Assembly (NCBI RefSeq): GCF_000482865.1
Contig: NZ_AXWW01000027.1
Coordinates: forward strand, 48,131 to 112,130
DNA: 64,000 nucleotides
DNA from: Actinokineospora inagensis DSM 44258
GTDB lineage: Bacteria > Actinomycetota > Actinomycetes > Mycobacteriales > Pseudonocardiaceae
Direction: 5' to 3'
Positions 45,894 through 54,875 of the stretch are shown here, piece after piece; the first letter of the stretch is position 1; each line of letters starts with the position of its first letter. The notes under the pieces are model-generated. The model searched no databases and was not told the origin of the DNA. It saw nothing but the letters and a program-made list of their open reading frames with translations. Position numbers and translations under genes: made by a program.

Positions 45894-45923
45894 AAGTCCC
45901 CCATTCGGTGGAATGGGGGACTT
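45894..45923. terminator. Bidirectional terminator between yqeY and the 45932 gene
   Basis: AAGTCCCCCATTC pairs perfectly with GAATGGGGGACTT around a four-base loop, giving U-rich tails in both directions. Confidence 0.9.
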
Positions 45924-45931
45924 CCCGGGTG

Positions 45932-46810
45932 TCAGGAGAGGTTGTCCGGCGGCAGCGGGACCCCGTTGACCATGGTTGACGTGTTGGCGTCGTGCCAGTC
46001 GTACGGTTGGCCGTTGAGGTCCGGCTCGCCTTGTTCGCGGCGGGCGAGTTCCTCCTGGAGCTGGCGCAGGAGGCCGAGTTCCTGGTCGTTGAGGGATTCG
46101 TCCGGGTCCTCGGTGGGGCCTGCCGCCCAGGGCTTGGGTGGGGTGGGCTTGGCGACGACCGTGGTGTTCTTGCGCGGGGTGTGCACCTCGGTGGCGTACC
46201 GCATGGCCGTGTGGTGGTAGTCGGTCGGCTCGGTGCCGTCGCGCAGCACCTCGACGGACGCGGTGAGGCCCGCGCGGCGTAAGGCGTGTTCCACCCGGTA
46301 CGCGGTGGCCGCGGCGGACCCGGTGGGGCCGACGCCGATGAGGACGACGCGGTGCGGGACGGCGCCGGTGGCGGCGCCGGACGGGGTCAGCCGCCAGACG
46401 GCCCACACGGCGCGGATGTCCGGGAGGGCTTCGAGAACCTTGCCGATCGCCTCGGAGACGCCCTGTTCCGCGCCGACGCCGTCGACCTTGCCCACGCCGA
46501 AGCGGTGTCGGGTCATCAGGTCCGGTTCGACCACGCGGAGCCGTTCGACGACCGTGGGGTCGGCGTTGGCCAGGGCGAACAGCGCGAGCAGTTCGTCGCG
46601 CTCGCCCTTGCTGACCCCGACCGGTCCGGCGACCACGCAGCCCGCGACGAGTTCGAGCGCCCGGTCGACCTCGGCGGAGGCCAGCAGTTCACGCGCGTCG
46701 GCGAGCGCGTCGTCGTCGAGCCGACCGGCCAGGACGAGCAGCAGGTCGTGCACGCGGACCGGCAGCGCCACCCCCGCCCACGACCCCTTGCCTGGCGAGA
46801 CCTGCGTCAC
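45932..46810 (-). CDS. Protein of unknown family, longer member of a tandem paralogous pair
   Basis: A 292-residue soluble protein. Residues ~20-100 are helical and begin VHDLLLVLAGRLDDDALADA; residues ~120-220 form an alpha/beta part (GKVLEALPDIRAVWAVWRL, PHRVVLIGVGPTGS, TASVEVLRDGTEPTDYHHTA). The next upstream gene aligns over both parts, so the two are ancient duplicates. This copy has an extra ~70-residue hydrophilic tail (LGLLRQLQEELARREQ, YDWHDANTSTM). GTG 46810 has GAGGGAGGGG upstream. Fourth gene of a DUF4177-RidA-paralogue-paralogue operon. No known domain recognised. Confidence 0.75.
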   Translation of the reverse strand: MTQVSPGKGSWAGVALPVRVHDLLLVLAGRLDDDALADARELLASAEVDRALELVAGCVVAGPVGVSKGERDELLALFALANADPTVVERLRVVEPDLMTRHRFGVGKVDGVGAEQGVSEAIGKVLEALPDIRAVWAVWRLTPSGAATGAVPHRVVLIGVGPTGSAAATAYRVEHALRRAGLTASVEVLRDGTEPTDYHHTAMRYATEVHTPRKNTTVVAKPTPPKPWAAGPTEDPDESLNDQELGLLRQLQEELARREQGEPDLNGQPYDWHDANTSTMVNGVPLPPDNLS

Positions 46811-46830
46811 GTTCCGACCCCTCCCTCTCG

Positions 46831-47421
46831 CTAGCTGGGCACCAGGTGGCCCTCGGTGACCAGCGGCTCCGACGCCGCCAGCGCGGCGCGGTGGTACTGC
46901 GGCAGTTCGACGCCCCGGGGCAGCACCTCCACGGCGGGCTCGTAGGTGCCGAGGGCGCGCAGCACGCGCTGCAGTTCCCCGGTGAGCCGCGGAGCGTCGC
47001 CGGTGGTGGTGACCAGCACGACCCTGGCGACCGACCCGGCGGTGCGGCCGCGCCGCCAACTGGAGCGGGCCTCGACCACCTCGGGGCGGCCACGCAGCAT
47101 CGCGCCGAGCACGACGGCCACCGAGTCGCCCATGCTCACCCATTCGGGCGACTCTGCGGAGAAGGTGTAGTCGAGTTCACCGATTTCGTCCACCCACGGG
47201 AGCGCGTTGAGCTTCTCCGCGTCGGCGCCCGCCGACATCAGGGCGTTGACGGCGAGCCGGTACTCGTCGGGGGTGATCGCCACCCGCTCGCGCAGCAGGG
47301 TCAGCGGGAGCGCGCGGGCGACGGCGTCGAGCGCGTCGGCCGCGAGCCAGTCCCGGAACCGCCAGAGCTGGCGGTCGCCCAACCGGCCCGCGAGCCGGAG
47401 GAGTAATTCGTGCGCGCTCAT
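46831..47421 (-). CDS. Protein of unknown family, shorter member of the tandem paralogous pair
   Basis: 196 residues. N-terminal helical domain (AHELLLRLAGRLGDRQLWRF) and C-terminal alpha/beta half (VARVVLVTTTGDAPRLTG, AVEVLPRGVELPQYHRAA) match the same segments of the 45932-46810 protein. The duplicated core includes RVVL(V/I) and VEVLxxGxExxxYHxxA. The start overlaps the ridA stop by four bases, so translation is coupled. Function unknown. Confidence 0.75.
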   Translation of the reverse strand: MSAHELLLRLAGRLGDRQLWRFRDWLAADALDAVARALPLTLLRERVAITPDEYRLAVNALMSAGADAEKLNALPWVDEIGELDYTFSAESPEWVSMGDSVAVVLGAMLRGRPEVVEARSSWRRGRTAGSVARVVLVTTTGDAPRLTGELQRVLRALGTYEPAVEVLPRGVELPQYHRAALAASEPLVTEGHLVPS

Positions 47422-47873
47422 CCCACCTCCACCACGAGTTCCACCTCGACCGGCACGCCGCGGGGCAGTTCGCTCACGCCGACCGCGGACCGGGCGTGCA
47501 CGCCCGCGTCGCCGAAGACCTCGCCGTAGAAGTCAGAGGCCCCGTTGACCACCGCGGGCTGGCCGGTGAAGCCGGGCGCGGAGGCCACGTAGCCGACGAC
47601 CTTGACGACCCGGACGACCGAGTCCAAGCCGACCAGGGCGTCGACCGCGGCGAGGGTGTTCAGCGCGCAGGCCCTGGCCAGCCGCTGGGCTTCCTCAGGG
47701 CTGATCTCGGCGCCGACCTTGCCGGTGGCCAGGTCCTCACCCGCGATGACGGGCAGTTGCCCGGAGGTGAACACGAGCGACCCGGAGCGCACGGCGGGCA
47801 GGTACGACCCGATCGGCGCGACGACGGGCGGCAGGTCGACACCGAGCTCCCGCAGGCGGGCTCGCCAGCTCAT
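47418..47873 (-). CDS. ridA: RidA/YjgF-family reactive-intermediate deaminase
   Basis: A 151-residue trimeric RidA-fold protein with the family segments GSLVFTSGQLPV, ACALNTLAAVDALVG and the C-terminal RSAVGVSELPRGVPVEVELV, which holds the substrate-binding Arg. RidA hydrolyses reactive enamine/imine products of pyridoxal-phosphate enzymes. Rv3678c equivalent. ATG 47873. Only one base separates its start from the stop of the DUF4177 gene. Confidence 0.9.
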   Translation of the reverse strand: MSWRARLRELGVDLPPVVAPIGSYLPAVRSGSLVFTSGQLPVIAGEDLATGKVGAEISPEEAQRLARACALNTLAAVDALVGLDSVVRVVKVVGYVASAPGFTGQPAVVNGASDFYGEVFGDAGVHARSAVGVSELPRGVPVEVELVVEVG

Positions 47874-47874
47874 C

Positions 47875-48042
47875 TCAGGCCGCCTTGGGGCGCTTGAGGT
47901 ACGCGACCAACTGCTCGCCGGTCGGTCCGGGCAGCACCGAGACCAGCTCCCAGCCATCCTCGCCCCACTGGTCCAGGATCTGCTTGGTCGCGTGGATCAG
48001 CAGCGGCACGGTGGCGTATTCCCATTTCGTCAGCTCGGCCAA
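47875..48042 (-). CDS. Small DUF4177-type protein (Rv3678A-like)
   Basis: A 55-residue protein beginning TTG 48042 with GAGGTGAGGG upstream. The sequence has the pattern WEYATVPLLIHATKQ, WGEDGWELVSVLPGP, LVAYLKRP of DUF4177/short conserved actinobacterial proteins. It heads the operon with RidA and the paralogous pair. Function unknown. Confidence 0.75.
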   Translation of the reverse strand: MAELTKWEYATVPLLIHATKQILDQWGEDGWELVSVLPGPTGEQLVAYLKRPKAA

Positions 48043-48193
48043 CGCCGGTCCCTCACCTCGTCGCAGGTCGGCCCGGCAGGCGGGCCAAGTCGGGGCCCAC
48101 CCTAGCCGCTGGCACCGGGTGAGGGACCTCACATCTGCCCGGCGGTGGCTGGACCGGGGTCCGGTCGCGGCCGCGGTCGGTACGGTTCCCGGC

Positions 48194-48442
48194 ATGGAGT
48201 CTTGGCGGATCATCGCCACCGCGCTGCTCGGGGTGGCGGGCGCGGTGCTGGTGCTGCTGACGATGGCCAAGGTGCGGGACCGGACCGGGACCGCCGGGTC
48301 GGTGGCCATGTGGGGCGCGGTGTCGCTGACCGTCCTGGTGCTGCTGTGCGTGCTGACCGTGACCGTGTTGCCCGCCGCGCTGGTGTGGACGGTGGTCGTG
48401 CTGGTCGGCGTGGTGACGTCCGCGCTGCTGCTGGTCGGGTAG
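48194..48442 (+). CDS. Small two- to three-helix membrane protein
   Basis: 82 residues, almost entirely hydrophobic (IIATALLGVAGAVLVLLTMA, AVSLTVLVLLCVLTVTVLPA, WTVVVLVGVVTSALLLVG) with one short basic loop (KVRDRTG). ATG 48194 is seven bases after TACGGT (leaderless pattern). It is followed by the ATPase pair after 58 bases. Function unknown. Confidence 0.65.
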   Translation: MESWRIIATALLGVAGAVLVLLTMAKVRDRTGTAGSVAMWGAVSLTVLVLLCVLTVTVLPAALVWTVVVLVGVVTSALLLVG

Positions 48443-48500
48443 CGGTGATCACCCGCCACTCGGGCGGCGGCCGGGGCAACCGGGCATTTACGCTGAAATG

Positions 48501-49505
48501 GTGACCACCCCCGTCGTCGGTTGGACCGAGCAGATCGCGCGTGCCCGGCTGCACGTGGTGACCGGCAAGGGTGGCACCGGGAAGTCCACTGTGGCGGGCG
48601 CGCTGGCCCTGGCGCTGGCGACCGGCGGCAGGCGGGTGCTCATCGTCGAGGTGGAGGGTCGACAGGGGGTGGCCCAGTTGTTCGACACGCCGCCGCTGCC
48701 GTACTCGGAGGAGAAGGTGGCCTCCGCGCCGGGCGGGGGTGAGGTGCGGGCGCTGCACATCGACGTGGAGGCGGCGCTGCTGGAGTACCTGTCGATGTTC
48801 TACAACCTGGGCTTCGCGGGCCGCACGCTGCGCAAGATGGGCGCGATCGAGTTCGCCACCACGCTGGCGCCGGGCCTGCGGGACGTGCTGCTCACCGGAA
48901 AGATCAAGGAGTGCGTGACCCGCACCGACGACTCCGGCAGGCACGTGTACGACGCGGTGGTGGTGGACGCGCCGCCGACCGGTCGGATCGTGAAGTTCCT
49001 CGACGTCACCAAGGCCATGGCGGACCTGGCGAAGGTGGGCCCGATCAAGGGGCAGAGCGACGGGGTGGTCCGGCTGGTGCACTCCGGTGACACGGCCGTG
49101 CACCTGGTGACGCTGCTGGAAGAGATGCCGGTGCGGGAGACCATCGAGGCCGTGGAGGAGCTCGACGGCGCGGACCTGCGGCCGGGGGCGATCCTGCTGA
49201 ACCGGGTCCGCCCGCCGCGGCTGCCCGCGCGGTCGGTCACCGCCGCCGCCGACGGCGAGGTCGACGCGTCGCGGGTCCGGGAAGACCTGCGCGCGGCCGG
49301 GCTGGACCTGTCCGACGCCGATGTGGACGGTCTGGTCGAGGAGACGGTCGAGCACGCCATCCGGGTCCACGCCGAGCAGCGGGCGCGGGCGCAGTTGGCC
49401 GAGATCGACCTGCCCGCGGTGGAGCTGCCGGAACAGGTGGACGGCATCGACGTCGGCACGCTCTACGAGCTGGCGGAGGCCCTGGTGGACCAGGGGGTCA
49501 GGTGA
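48501..49505 (+). CDS. ArsA/Get3-family ATPase, first subunit (Rv3679-like)
   Basis: 334 residues. The deviant P-loop [20 protein letters not shown] with the signature lysine is typical of Get3/ArsA dimeric ATPases; the switch region is [21 protein letters not shown] 48501 is six bases after TACGCT. Pairs with the next gene, overlapping by four bases. In mycobacteria this pair (Rv3679-Rv3680) forms a heterocomplex linked to stress tolerance; a membrane-protein targeting role as in Get3 is inference. Confidence 0.9.
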   Translation: MTTPVVGWTEQIARARLHVVTGKGGTGKSTVAGALALALATGGRRVLIVEVEGRQGVAQLFDTPPLPYSEEKVASAPGGGEVRALHIDVEAALLEYLSMFYNLGFAGRTLRKMGAIEFATTLAPGLRDVLLTGKIKECVTRTDDSGRHVYDAVVVDAPPTGRIVKFLDVTKAMADLAKVGPIKGQSDGVVRLVHSGDTAVHLVTLLEEMPVRETIEAVEELDGADLRPGAILLNRVRPPRLPARSVTAAADGEVDASRVREDLRAAGLDLSDADVDGLVEETVEHAIRVHAEQRARAQLAEIDLPAVELPEQVDGIDVGTLYELAEALVDQGVR

Positions 49506-50626
49506 GCACCCTGGACGTCGACGGGCTCATCGACGACCCGGACACCCGGGTGATCGTCTGCTGCGGCTCGGGCGGTGTGGGCAAGACCACGACGGCCGCC
49601 GCCATCGCCGTGCGGGCCGCCGAGCGCGGTCGTACCGCGGTCGTGCTGACCATCGACCCGGCGCGCAGGCTGGCGCAGGCCCTCGGCCTGGCCGAACTGG
49701 GCAACGTGCCGCGCAAGGTCACCGTGCCCGGGTTCGACCCCAAGGGCGAGCTCAGCGCGATGATGCTGGACATGCGCCGCACGTTCGACGACATGGTGCG
49801 CGCGCACGCGGGCCCGAAGCGGGCGGAGGAGGTGCTGGCGAACCCGTTCTACCGGACCATCTCGTCGTCGTTCTCCGGCACGCAGGAGTACATGGCGATG
49901 GAGAAGCTGGGCCAGTTGGTCGCCGCCGGGACGTGGGACCTGATCGTGGTGGACACCCCGCCGTCCCGCTCCGCGCTGGACTTCCTGGACGCCCCGCAGC
50001 GCCTGTCCACCGCGCTCGACGGCCGGATGATCAAGCTGCTGACCGGTCCGGCCCGCGCGGGCGGCTGGGGCATCCGCAAGGTGGTCAGCGCCGGTTTCGG
50101 CCTGTTCGCCAAGGCCGTCTCGACCATCGTCGGCGGCCAACTCCTCGCCGACGCGTCCGCGTTCGTCCAAGCCTTCGACGGTATGTTCGGCGGCTTCCGC
50201 GAACGTGCGCGACGTACGTACGAGTTGCTCCGCTCATCGGGTACGGCTTTCGTGGTGGTCGCCGCCCCCGAACCGGACGCCCTGCGCGAAGCGGGCTACT
50301 TCGTGCAACGCCTCGCCAGCGAATCCATGCCCCTGGCGGGCCTGGTCGTCAACCGCACCCACCCCGTCCTGGCCACCCTCCCCGCCCCCAAAGCCCTCGG
50401 CGCCGCCGCCAACCTCGAAGCCACCGGCAACGCCCCCCTGGCCGCCGCCGTCCTCCGCCTCCACGCCGACCGGGTCGCCCTGGCCCAACGCGAAAACCGC
50501 CTGGTCGCCCGCTTCACCAAGGCCCACCCCGCCGTCGCCCAGATCCACGTCCCCGCCATGGCCGCCGACGTCCACGACCTCGCAGGCCTCCGCCACATCG
50601 GCAACCGCCTCACCCACACCCCCTAA
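49502..50626 (+). CDS. ArsA/Get3-family ATPase, second subunit (Rv3680-like)
   Basis: 374 residues. P-loop [19 protein letters not shown], with Ser in place of the signature Lys of its partner, and switch region [19 protein letters not shown] Met-rich middle segment ([20 protein letters not shown]) and an amphipathic region ([20 protein letters not shown]) could contact clients. GTG 49502 overlaps the first gene (GTGA). The asymmetry of the two P-loops suggests that the pair works as a heterodimer. Confidence 0.9.
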   Translation: MSTLDVDGLIDDPDTRVIVCCGSGGVGKTTTAAAIAVRAAERGRTAVVLTIDPARRLAQALGLAELGNVPRKVTVPGFDPKGELSAMMLDMRRTFDDMVRAHAGPKRAEEVLANPFYRTISSSFSGTQEYMAMEKLGQLVAAGTWDLIVVDTPPSRSALDFLDAPQRLSTALDGRMIKLLTGPARAGGWGIRKVVSAGFGLFAKAVSTIVGGQLLADASAFVQAFDGMFGGFRERARRTYELLRSSGTAFVVVAAPEPDALREAGYFVQRLASESMPLAGLVVNRTHPVLATLPAPKALGAAANLEATGNAPLAAAVLRLHADRVALAQRENRLVARFTKAHPAVAQIHVPAMAADVHDLAGLRHIGNRLTHTP

Positions 50627-50665
50627 CCGCCCTCTTACCCCACCCCCTCCGGGCGCAGCCCGGCC

Positions 50666-50770
50666 CCCACCCTTCCCGGGGGGCGTCCCCGAGGCCAGTC
50701 TACCGGGTTGACGAGCTGGGGGAAGGGGGCGCGAAAAGCTGGGGATGGGCGCGGGCGGTGTGGATAACTT
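50666..50770 (+). repeat. Dispersed ~105-bp repeat, copy C, ending in a DnaA box
   Basis: Same layout as copies A and B: CCCACCCTTCCCGGGGGGCG start, CCAGTCTACCGGGTTGACG middle and GGTGTGGATAACTT end with a perfect DnaA box (50761-50769 on the minus strand). The 3' half is more diverged than between A and B. It begins 40 bases after the ATPase stop codon. Confidence 0.8.
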
Positions 50771-50802
50771 GGCGCGGTGAATGGGCTTGGCGCGGTGGAT
50801 GG

Positions 50803-50975
50803 CTTGACGTTGCGGGCGGCCCGGCGCAAGACAGTGGCTTGACGCGATGGGTGACCAGGCGCAAGTGAGTGGCTTGACGCTGCGGGCGGCCCGGCGCAAG
50901 TGAGTGGCTTGACGCTGTCGGTGACCTGGCGCAAGTGAGTGGCTGACGCCATGGGCAGCCCGGCGCTCTAGGTGC
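50803..50975 (+). repeat. ~35-bp tandem repeat, about five copies
   Basis: Units start GGCTTGACGCTGCGGGCGGC or similar near 50803, 50836, 50871, 50906 and 50941 and end CGGCGCAAGTGAGT. The middle three copies are the most alike; the edges decay. Confidence 0.75.
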
Positions 50976-51792
50976 CTCGGCGCTGTGAGACGGCTTTGTG
51001 CGGCAGACGGCTCGATGCGGCGGATGACTTGGGCTGTAGACGGCTTGCGCAGTGAACGACTCAGCGCGGCGGACGGCTTGGGGTGGGTGGTTTCGACGTG
51101 GCGGACAGCCTGACGCGGCGGTGACTTCGACGCGGTGGATGACGTGGCGCAGTGGATGGACTCGGCCCTGCAGATAGCTCGGCCCTGCAGATAGCTTGGC
51201 GCGGTGGGTGGCTTGGGGTGTGTGTGCAGGTCGAGGAGGTCTGTCGGATGGAGCGGCGGGAGGGCGCGTGTGCGAGCCGCCCGCCGTCGAGGGCTGCTGG
51301 GAAGCGCCGGTGAGCAGGTCAGGGCGCCCATCAGTCGGGCGATGAGGGAAGCACAGGCGGAGCCACCCAGCGGACGCACATGGCACGAAAGCACCAGGGC
51401 GGACACGCGGGCCAAGACCATCTGCCTGCCGGACAACGAGGAGCACACACGCCGGAGCCGCCCACCCGAGCTAACCATGGGGTGAAGGCAGCGAGGTTGG
51501 CCGCCGCCAGTCAGGCGGCGAGGGACGCGTACGTCGCAGCCACCCACCGGACGAACACGGCGGACACGCAGGCCAAGTTCATCGCCGGTCGGGGCCACGA
51601 CGAGAAGCCACTCACAGAGCGGGGCAGCCAAGGTCGCGGGGCCGAGTAGGCCAGAACACAGCCAACCGGACGGCCGGTGAACAGGTCCCGCGCGAATACC
51701 GCGATCGACCCGGCCGGGAGTCGATCGCGGTCAGGGCACGCCGGGCACTGCTCGCGGTGGTCGGGGACCCCGCGAGGGGTGTGCCGCGCAGG

Positions 51793-52104
51793 TCAGCCGA
51801 CCTGGGCGTCCACGTCGTCGTAGGTGTGTCGGCGGCGGGCGTCGGCGAGGAGGTCTCGCCAAGAGACGACCTCTGGCCTGCGGCGGAGCAGGGCGCGGCG
51901 TTCCCGTTCGGTCATGCCGCCCCAGACGCCGAACTCGATTCGGTTGTCGAGTGCCTCGGCCAGGCACTCGGTGCGGACCGGGCACGCGATGCAGACCATT
52001 TTGGCCTTGCGCTGCTCGGCTCCCCGGACGAATAGCCCGTCGGGGTCCTCGTCCTGGCACATGGCCCGGACCCGCCAGTCGGCCTGCTGAGCTTCGAGAT
52101 GCAT
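51793..52104 (-). CDS. whiB4: WhiB-family iron-sulfur regulator, WhiB4-like
   Basis: 103 residues. Four cluster cysteines: AMCQDEDPDGLF, then C-x2-C-x5-C in MVCIACPVRTEC; the WhiB signature turn GVWGGMTERERRAL follows and then a basic DNA-contact segment (RRRPEVVSW). Context with ponA2 and the ATPase pair matches WhiB4 (Rv3681c), an oxygen/nitric-oxide-responsive regulator. ATG 52104. Divergent from ponA2, so the 250-bp gap between them is a candidate regulatory target. Confidence 0.92.
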   Translation of the reverse strand: MHLEAQQADWRVRAMCQDEDPDGLFVRGAEQRKAKMVCIACPVRTECLAEALDNRIEFGVWGGMTERERRALLRRRPEVVSWRDLLADARRRHTYDDVDAQVG

Positions 52105-52343
52105 ATCCCCCACCCCTGTCGTCGTCGCGACCCGTGAACCCGGTACCCCCCGGTACCGGTGCCTTCCAGTTCCACCCGCGGAGCTGTTCGGCGCTGTCGT
52201 GAGACGTTGACGAACTTTACTGTGTCCCGGTTCCATCGAAAACGCCGGTGCGCCGAGGTGTTACAGAAAGTCAATACGCCAGGTGGTGTCGTCCGAAGGG
52301 CACTGGGCGTGACGCCTCACCGGTGGTCCGACCGGGTCACGCG

Positions 52344-52349
52344 TAGGCT
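52344..52349 (+). promoter_or_regulatory. -10 box of a leaderless ponA2 transcript
   Basis: TAGGCT, seven bases before the GTG start at 52357. No clear -35. Confidence 0.5.
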
Positions 52350-52356
52350 GGGGGCC

Positions 52357-54834
52357 GTGCGCGTGGGAGACAGCCTGCTGAAACTGCTCGGCCTCTGCCT
52401 GCTCGCGGGCGTGTTGGTGGCCGGGATGCTCTTCCCGGTCGTCGGCGCGCTGGGGGTGGCGTCGAACCGGGGCAGTGACACGATCGACAGCGTGTCGGCG
52501 GACCTGGCGTCGACCCCGCTGCCGTTGATGACGACCATCACCGACAGCGCGGGCAACCCGATCGCGTCGCTGTACGACCAGTACCGCATCCCGGCGACCG
52601 CGGACCAGATCTCGCCGACGATGAAGGCGGCGTTGATCTCGGTGGAGGACCGCCGGTTCTACGAGCACCACGGGGTGGACTGGAAGGGCACGATCCGCGC
52701 GGCGATCTCCAACCAGAGCGGTGGGGACACCCAGGGCGCGTCGACGCTGACCCAGCAGTACGTGAAGAACTACCTGATCAACGTTGTCAACCGGGACAAC
52801 AAGTCGGAGCAGACCAAGGCCCAGGAGCAGACCATCGCGCGCAAGTTGCGCGAGGCGCGGATCGCCATCCAGCTCGAGCAGAAGATGAGCAAGGAGGAGA
52901 TCCTCACCGGTTACCTGAACGTGGTCGAGTTCGCCTACGAGATCTACGGGATCGGCGCGGCGGCGAACGCCTACTTCGGGACGACCCCGGACAAGTTGAC
53001 CGTTGCGCAGTCGGCGCTGCTGGCGGGCGCGGTGAACAACCCGGTGCTCTACAACCCGTGGCGCAAGCCCGCGGAGACGCTTGCCCGGCGCAATTTCGTG
53101 ATCGACAAGATGGTGGAGAACCAGAAGCTGTCGCCGGACGCGGCCGCCGCGGCGAAGAAGGAGCCGCTTGGCATCCTGCCGCAGCCGCGCAAGCCCGCCG
53201 CGAACTGCGTCGGCGCGGGCCCGATGTACGGCTTCTACTGCCAGTACGTGCTCGAGTACCTGGAGAAGCTGGGCTTCACCGACGACCAGATCAAGACCGG
53301 CGGCTACACGATCAAGACCAGCTTCGACGCCCGCGCCACCCAGTTGGCCAAGCAGGCGGCCGAGGCGGAGGTGCCCAAGACGCAGCCGGGGATCGCGAAC
53401 ACGATGGCGATCGTGGCGCCGGGCAAGGAGAGGCACCAGGTGCTGGCGCTCGTCGCCAACCGGGACTACGGGCTGAACCCGGCCGCGGGCCAGACCACGT
53501 ACGGCCTGCCCAGCCGGGTGGCGAACAACTTCGGCGCCGGTTCCATCTTCAAGATCTTCACCTCGGCCGCCTACCTGGAGAAGGGCGGCGGCATCAACAA
53601 CATCGTGGACGTGCCGGACACCTACACGTCCAGCGTCTTCGTCGGTGGCGGGGAAAGCTGCCCGCGCACGCCCGCGACCAACGACGGCAACACGCACTTC
53701 TACTGCCTGAAGAACGCGGGCAAGTACCAGGACAAGATGACCTTGCAGAACGCGCTGGCGACCTCCCCGAACACGGCGTTCGTGAAGTTGGAGGAGCGCG
53801 TGGGCATGGGTCCGGTGGTCGACATGGCCAGCCGGTTGGGGCTGCGCGACACGATGGCGGTCAGCAACGCGGGCACCCCGCCGGACCCGGCGGCGAAGGA
53901 CCCGAAGCGGTCGCTGACCCAGTCCGACTTCTTCAAGCCGTCGGGCAACGGCGCGGGCAACGCGTCGTTCACCCTGGGTCCCGGCCCGGTGAGCACGCTG
54001 GAACTGGCGAACGTGGGCGCGACGCTGATGAGCGGCGGCACCTGGTGCCCGCCGTCGCCGCTGGTCGAGGTGCTCGACCGGGACGGCAAGAAGATCGACG
54101 TCAACGAGGCCCCGTGTGAGCAGGCGGTGGCGGAGCCGCTGGCGAACACCCTGGTCACCGGCCTGTCCCAGGACGACATCGTGTCCGGCGGCACCTCGCG
54201 GCAGGCCGCGCAGAACGTGGGCTGGAACCGGCCGATCCTGGGCAAGACCGGCACCACGCAGGAGCACAAGTCGGCCGGGTTCCTCGGCGCGACCCCGCAG
54301 TACTCGGCGGCGGTGCTGACCTTCAACGACGGCCCGGCGCCGAAGGGCATCTGCGACACCGACCCGCCCCGGCTGTGCGCGGAGGGCAACATCTACGGCG
54401 GCAAGGTCCCGGCGCGGACCTGGTTCGCGATGATGTCGCAGTACATGGCGGGGATGCCGGTGCTGCCGCTGCCGCCGACCGACCCCAGGTACATCGACGG
54501 CGGCGCGGACATCCAGGTGCCGGACGTGGTGAACCTGAGCCAGGACGACGCCCGCGCCCGGTTGGAGGGCGCCGGGTACAAGGTGGTCGTCAACGACCGC
54601 AACGACGCCCGCAAGAAGGGGACCGTCATCGGCCAGTCGCCGCGCGGCGCGGCGCTGCCCGGCGAGACGATCACCCTGCAGGTCAGCACGGGCTACGTCC
54701 CGCCGCCGCAGACCTCGGACCAGCCGACGCCGCCGTCGACCGGCACCGACCCCGGACCGGGTGGCGGTGGTCAGGACCCGGGGAACCCGGGTGGCCAGAG
54801 CCCGCCGTTCACGATCATCCCGCCCGCCCCGTAG
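52357..54834 (+). CDS. ponA2: Bifunctional class A penicillin-binding protein with PASTA domain (PonA2-like)
   Basis: 825 residues. One N-terminal membrane helix (LLGLCLLAGVLVAGMLFPVV); glycosyltransferase 51 domain (VEDRRFYEHHGVDWKGTIRA, GASTLTQQYVKN); transpeptidase domain with the nucleophile SxxK in GAGSIFKIFTSA, SxN in ATSPNTAF and KTG in LGKTGTTQEHKSAGF; then one PASTA repeat (IQVPDVVNLSQDDARARLEG) and a Pro/Gly-rich tail. Polymerises and cross-links peptidoglycan. Upstream frame extension is rejected because a TAGGCT box sits seven bases before GTG 52357. Rv3682 equivalent; PonA2 supports survival in stationary phase and under stress. Confidence 0.95.
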   Translation: MRVGDSLLKLLGLCLLAGVLVAGMLFPVVGALGVASNRGSDTIDSVSADLASTPLPLMTTITDSAGNPIASLYDQYRIPATADQISPTMKAALISVEDRRFYEHHGVDWKGTIRAAISNQSGGDTQGASTLTQQYVKNYLINVVNRDNKSEQTKAQEQTIARKLREARIAIQLEQKMSKEEILTGYLNVVEFAYEIYGIGAAANAYFGTTPDKLTVAQSALLAGAVNNPVLYNPWRKPAETLARRNFVIDKMVENQKLSPDAAAAAKKEPLGILPQPRKPAANCVGAGPMYGFYCQYVLEYLEKLGFTDDQIKTGGYTIKTSFDARATQLAKQAAEAEVPKTQPGIANTMAIVAPGKERHQVLALVANRDYGLNPAAGQTTYGLPSRVANNFGAGSIFKIFTSAAYLEKGGGINNIVDVPDTYTSSVFVGGGESCPRTPATNDGNTHFYCLKNAGKYQDKMTLQNALATSPNTAFVKLEERVGMGPVVDMASRLGLRDTMAVSNAGTPPDPAAKDPKRSLTQSDFFKPSGNGAGNASFTLGPGPVSTLELANVGATLMSGGTWCPPSPLVEVLDRDGKKIDVNEAPCEQAVAEPLANTLVTGLSQDDIVSGGTSRQAAQNVGWNRPILGKTGTTQEHKSAGFLGATPQYSAAVLTFNDGPAPKGICDTDPPRLCAEGNIYGGKVPARTWFAMMSQYMAGMPVLPLPPTDPRYIDGGADIQVPDVVNLSQDDARARLEGAGYKVVVNDRNDARKKGTVIGQSPRGAALPGETITLQVSTGYVPPPQTSDQPTPPSTGTDPGPGGGGQDPGNPGGQSPPFTIIPPAP

Positions 54835-54836
54835 CC

Positions 54837-54875
54837 GACGAGCCCGCCGGACCACCTGGCCCGGCGGGCTTCGTC
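54837..54875. terminator. Bidirectional terminator between ponA2 and the MBL gene
   Basis: GACGAGCCCGCCGG pairs with CCGGCGGGCTTCGTC (one bulge) around a short loop, between convergent stops. Confidence 0.8.

Larger units (their letters stand above)
50627..51792. other. 1.2-kb non-coding repeat block between the ATPase pair and whiB4
   Basis: Contains dispersed repeat copy C (50666-50770), a 35-bp tandem repeat (50803-50975) and degenerate GGCTTGxxGCGG-like motifs up to ~51210 (including TCGGCCCTGCAGATAGCT twice near 51160-51200). From 51210 to 51790 nothing recognisable. Long open frames on both strands here are by-products of repeats and lack ribosome-binding sites. No promoter for whiB4 is evident in this part, since whiB4 is read towards it. 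Confidence 0.65.

Noticed and set aside
50234..51631. Very long minus-strand open frame through the repeat block and the end of the ATPase gene
   Set aside because: It is antisense to a confirmed ATPase gene, consists of repeat-derived Pro/Arg/Ser-rich sequence and has no ribosome-binding site.
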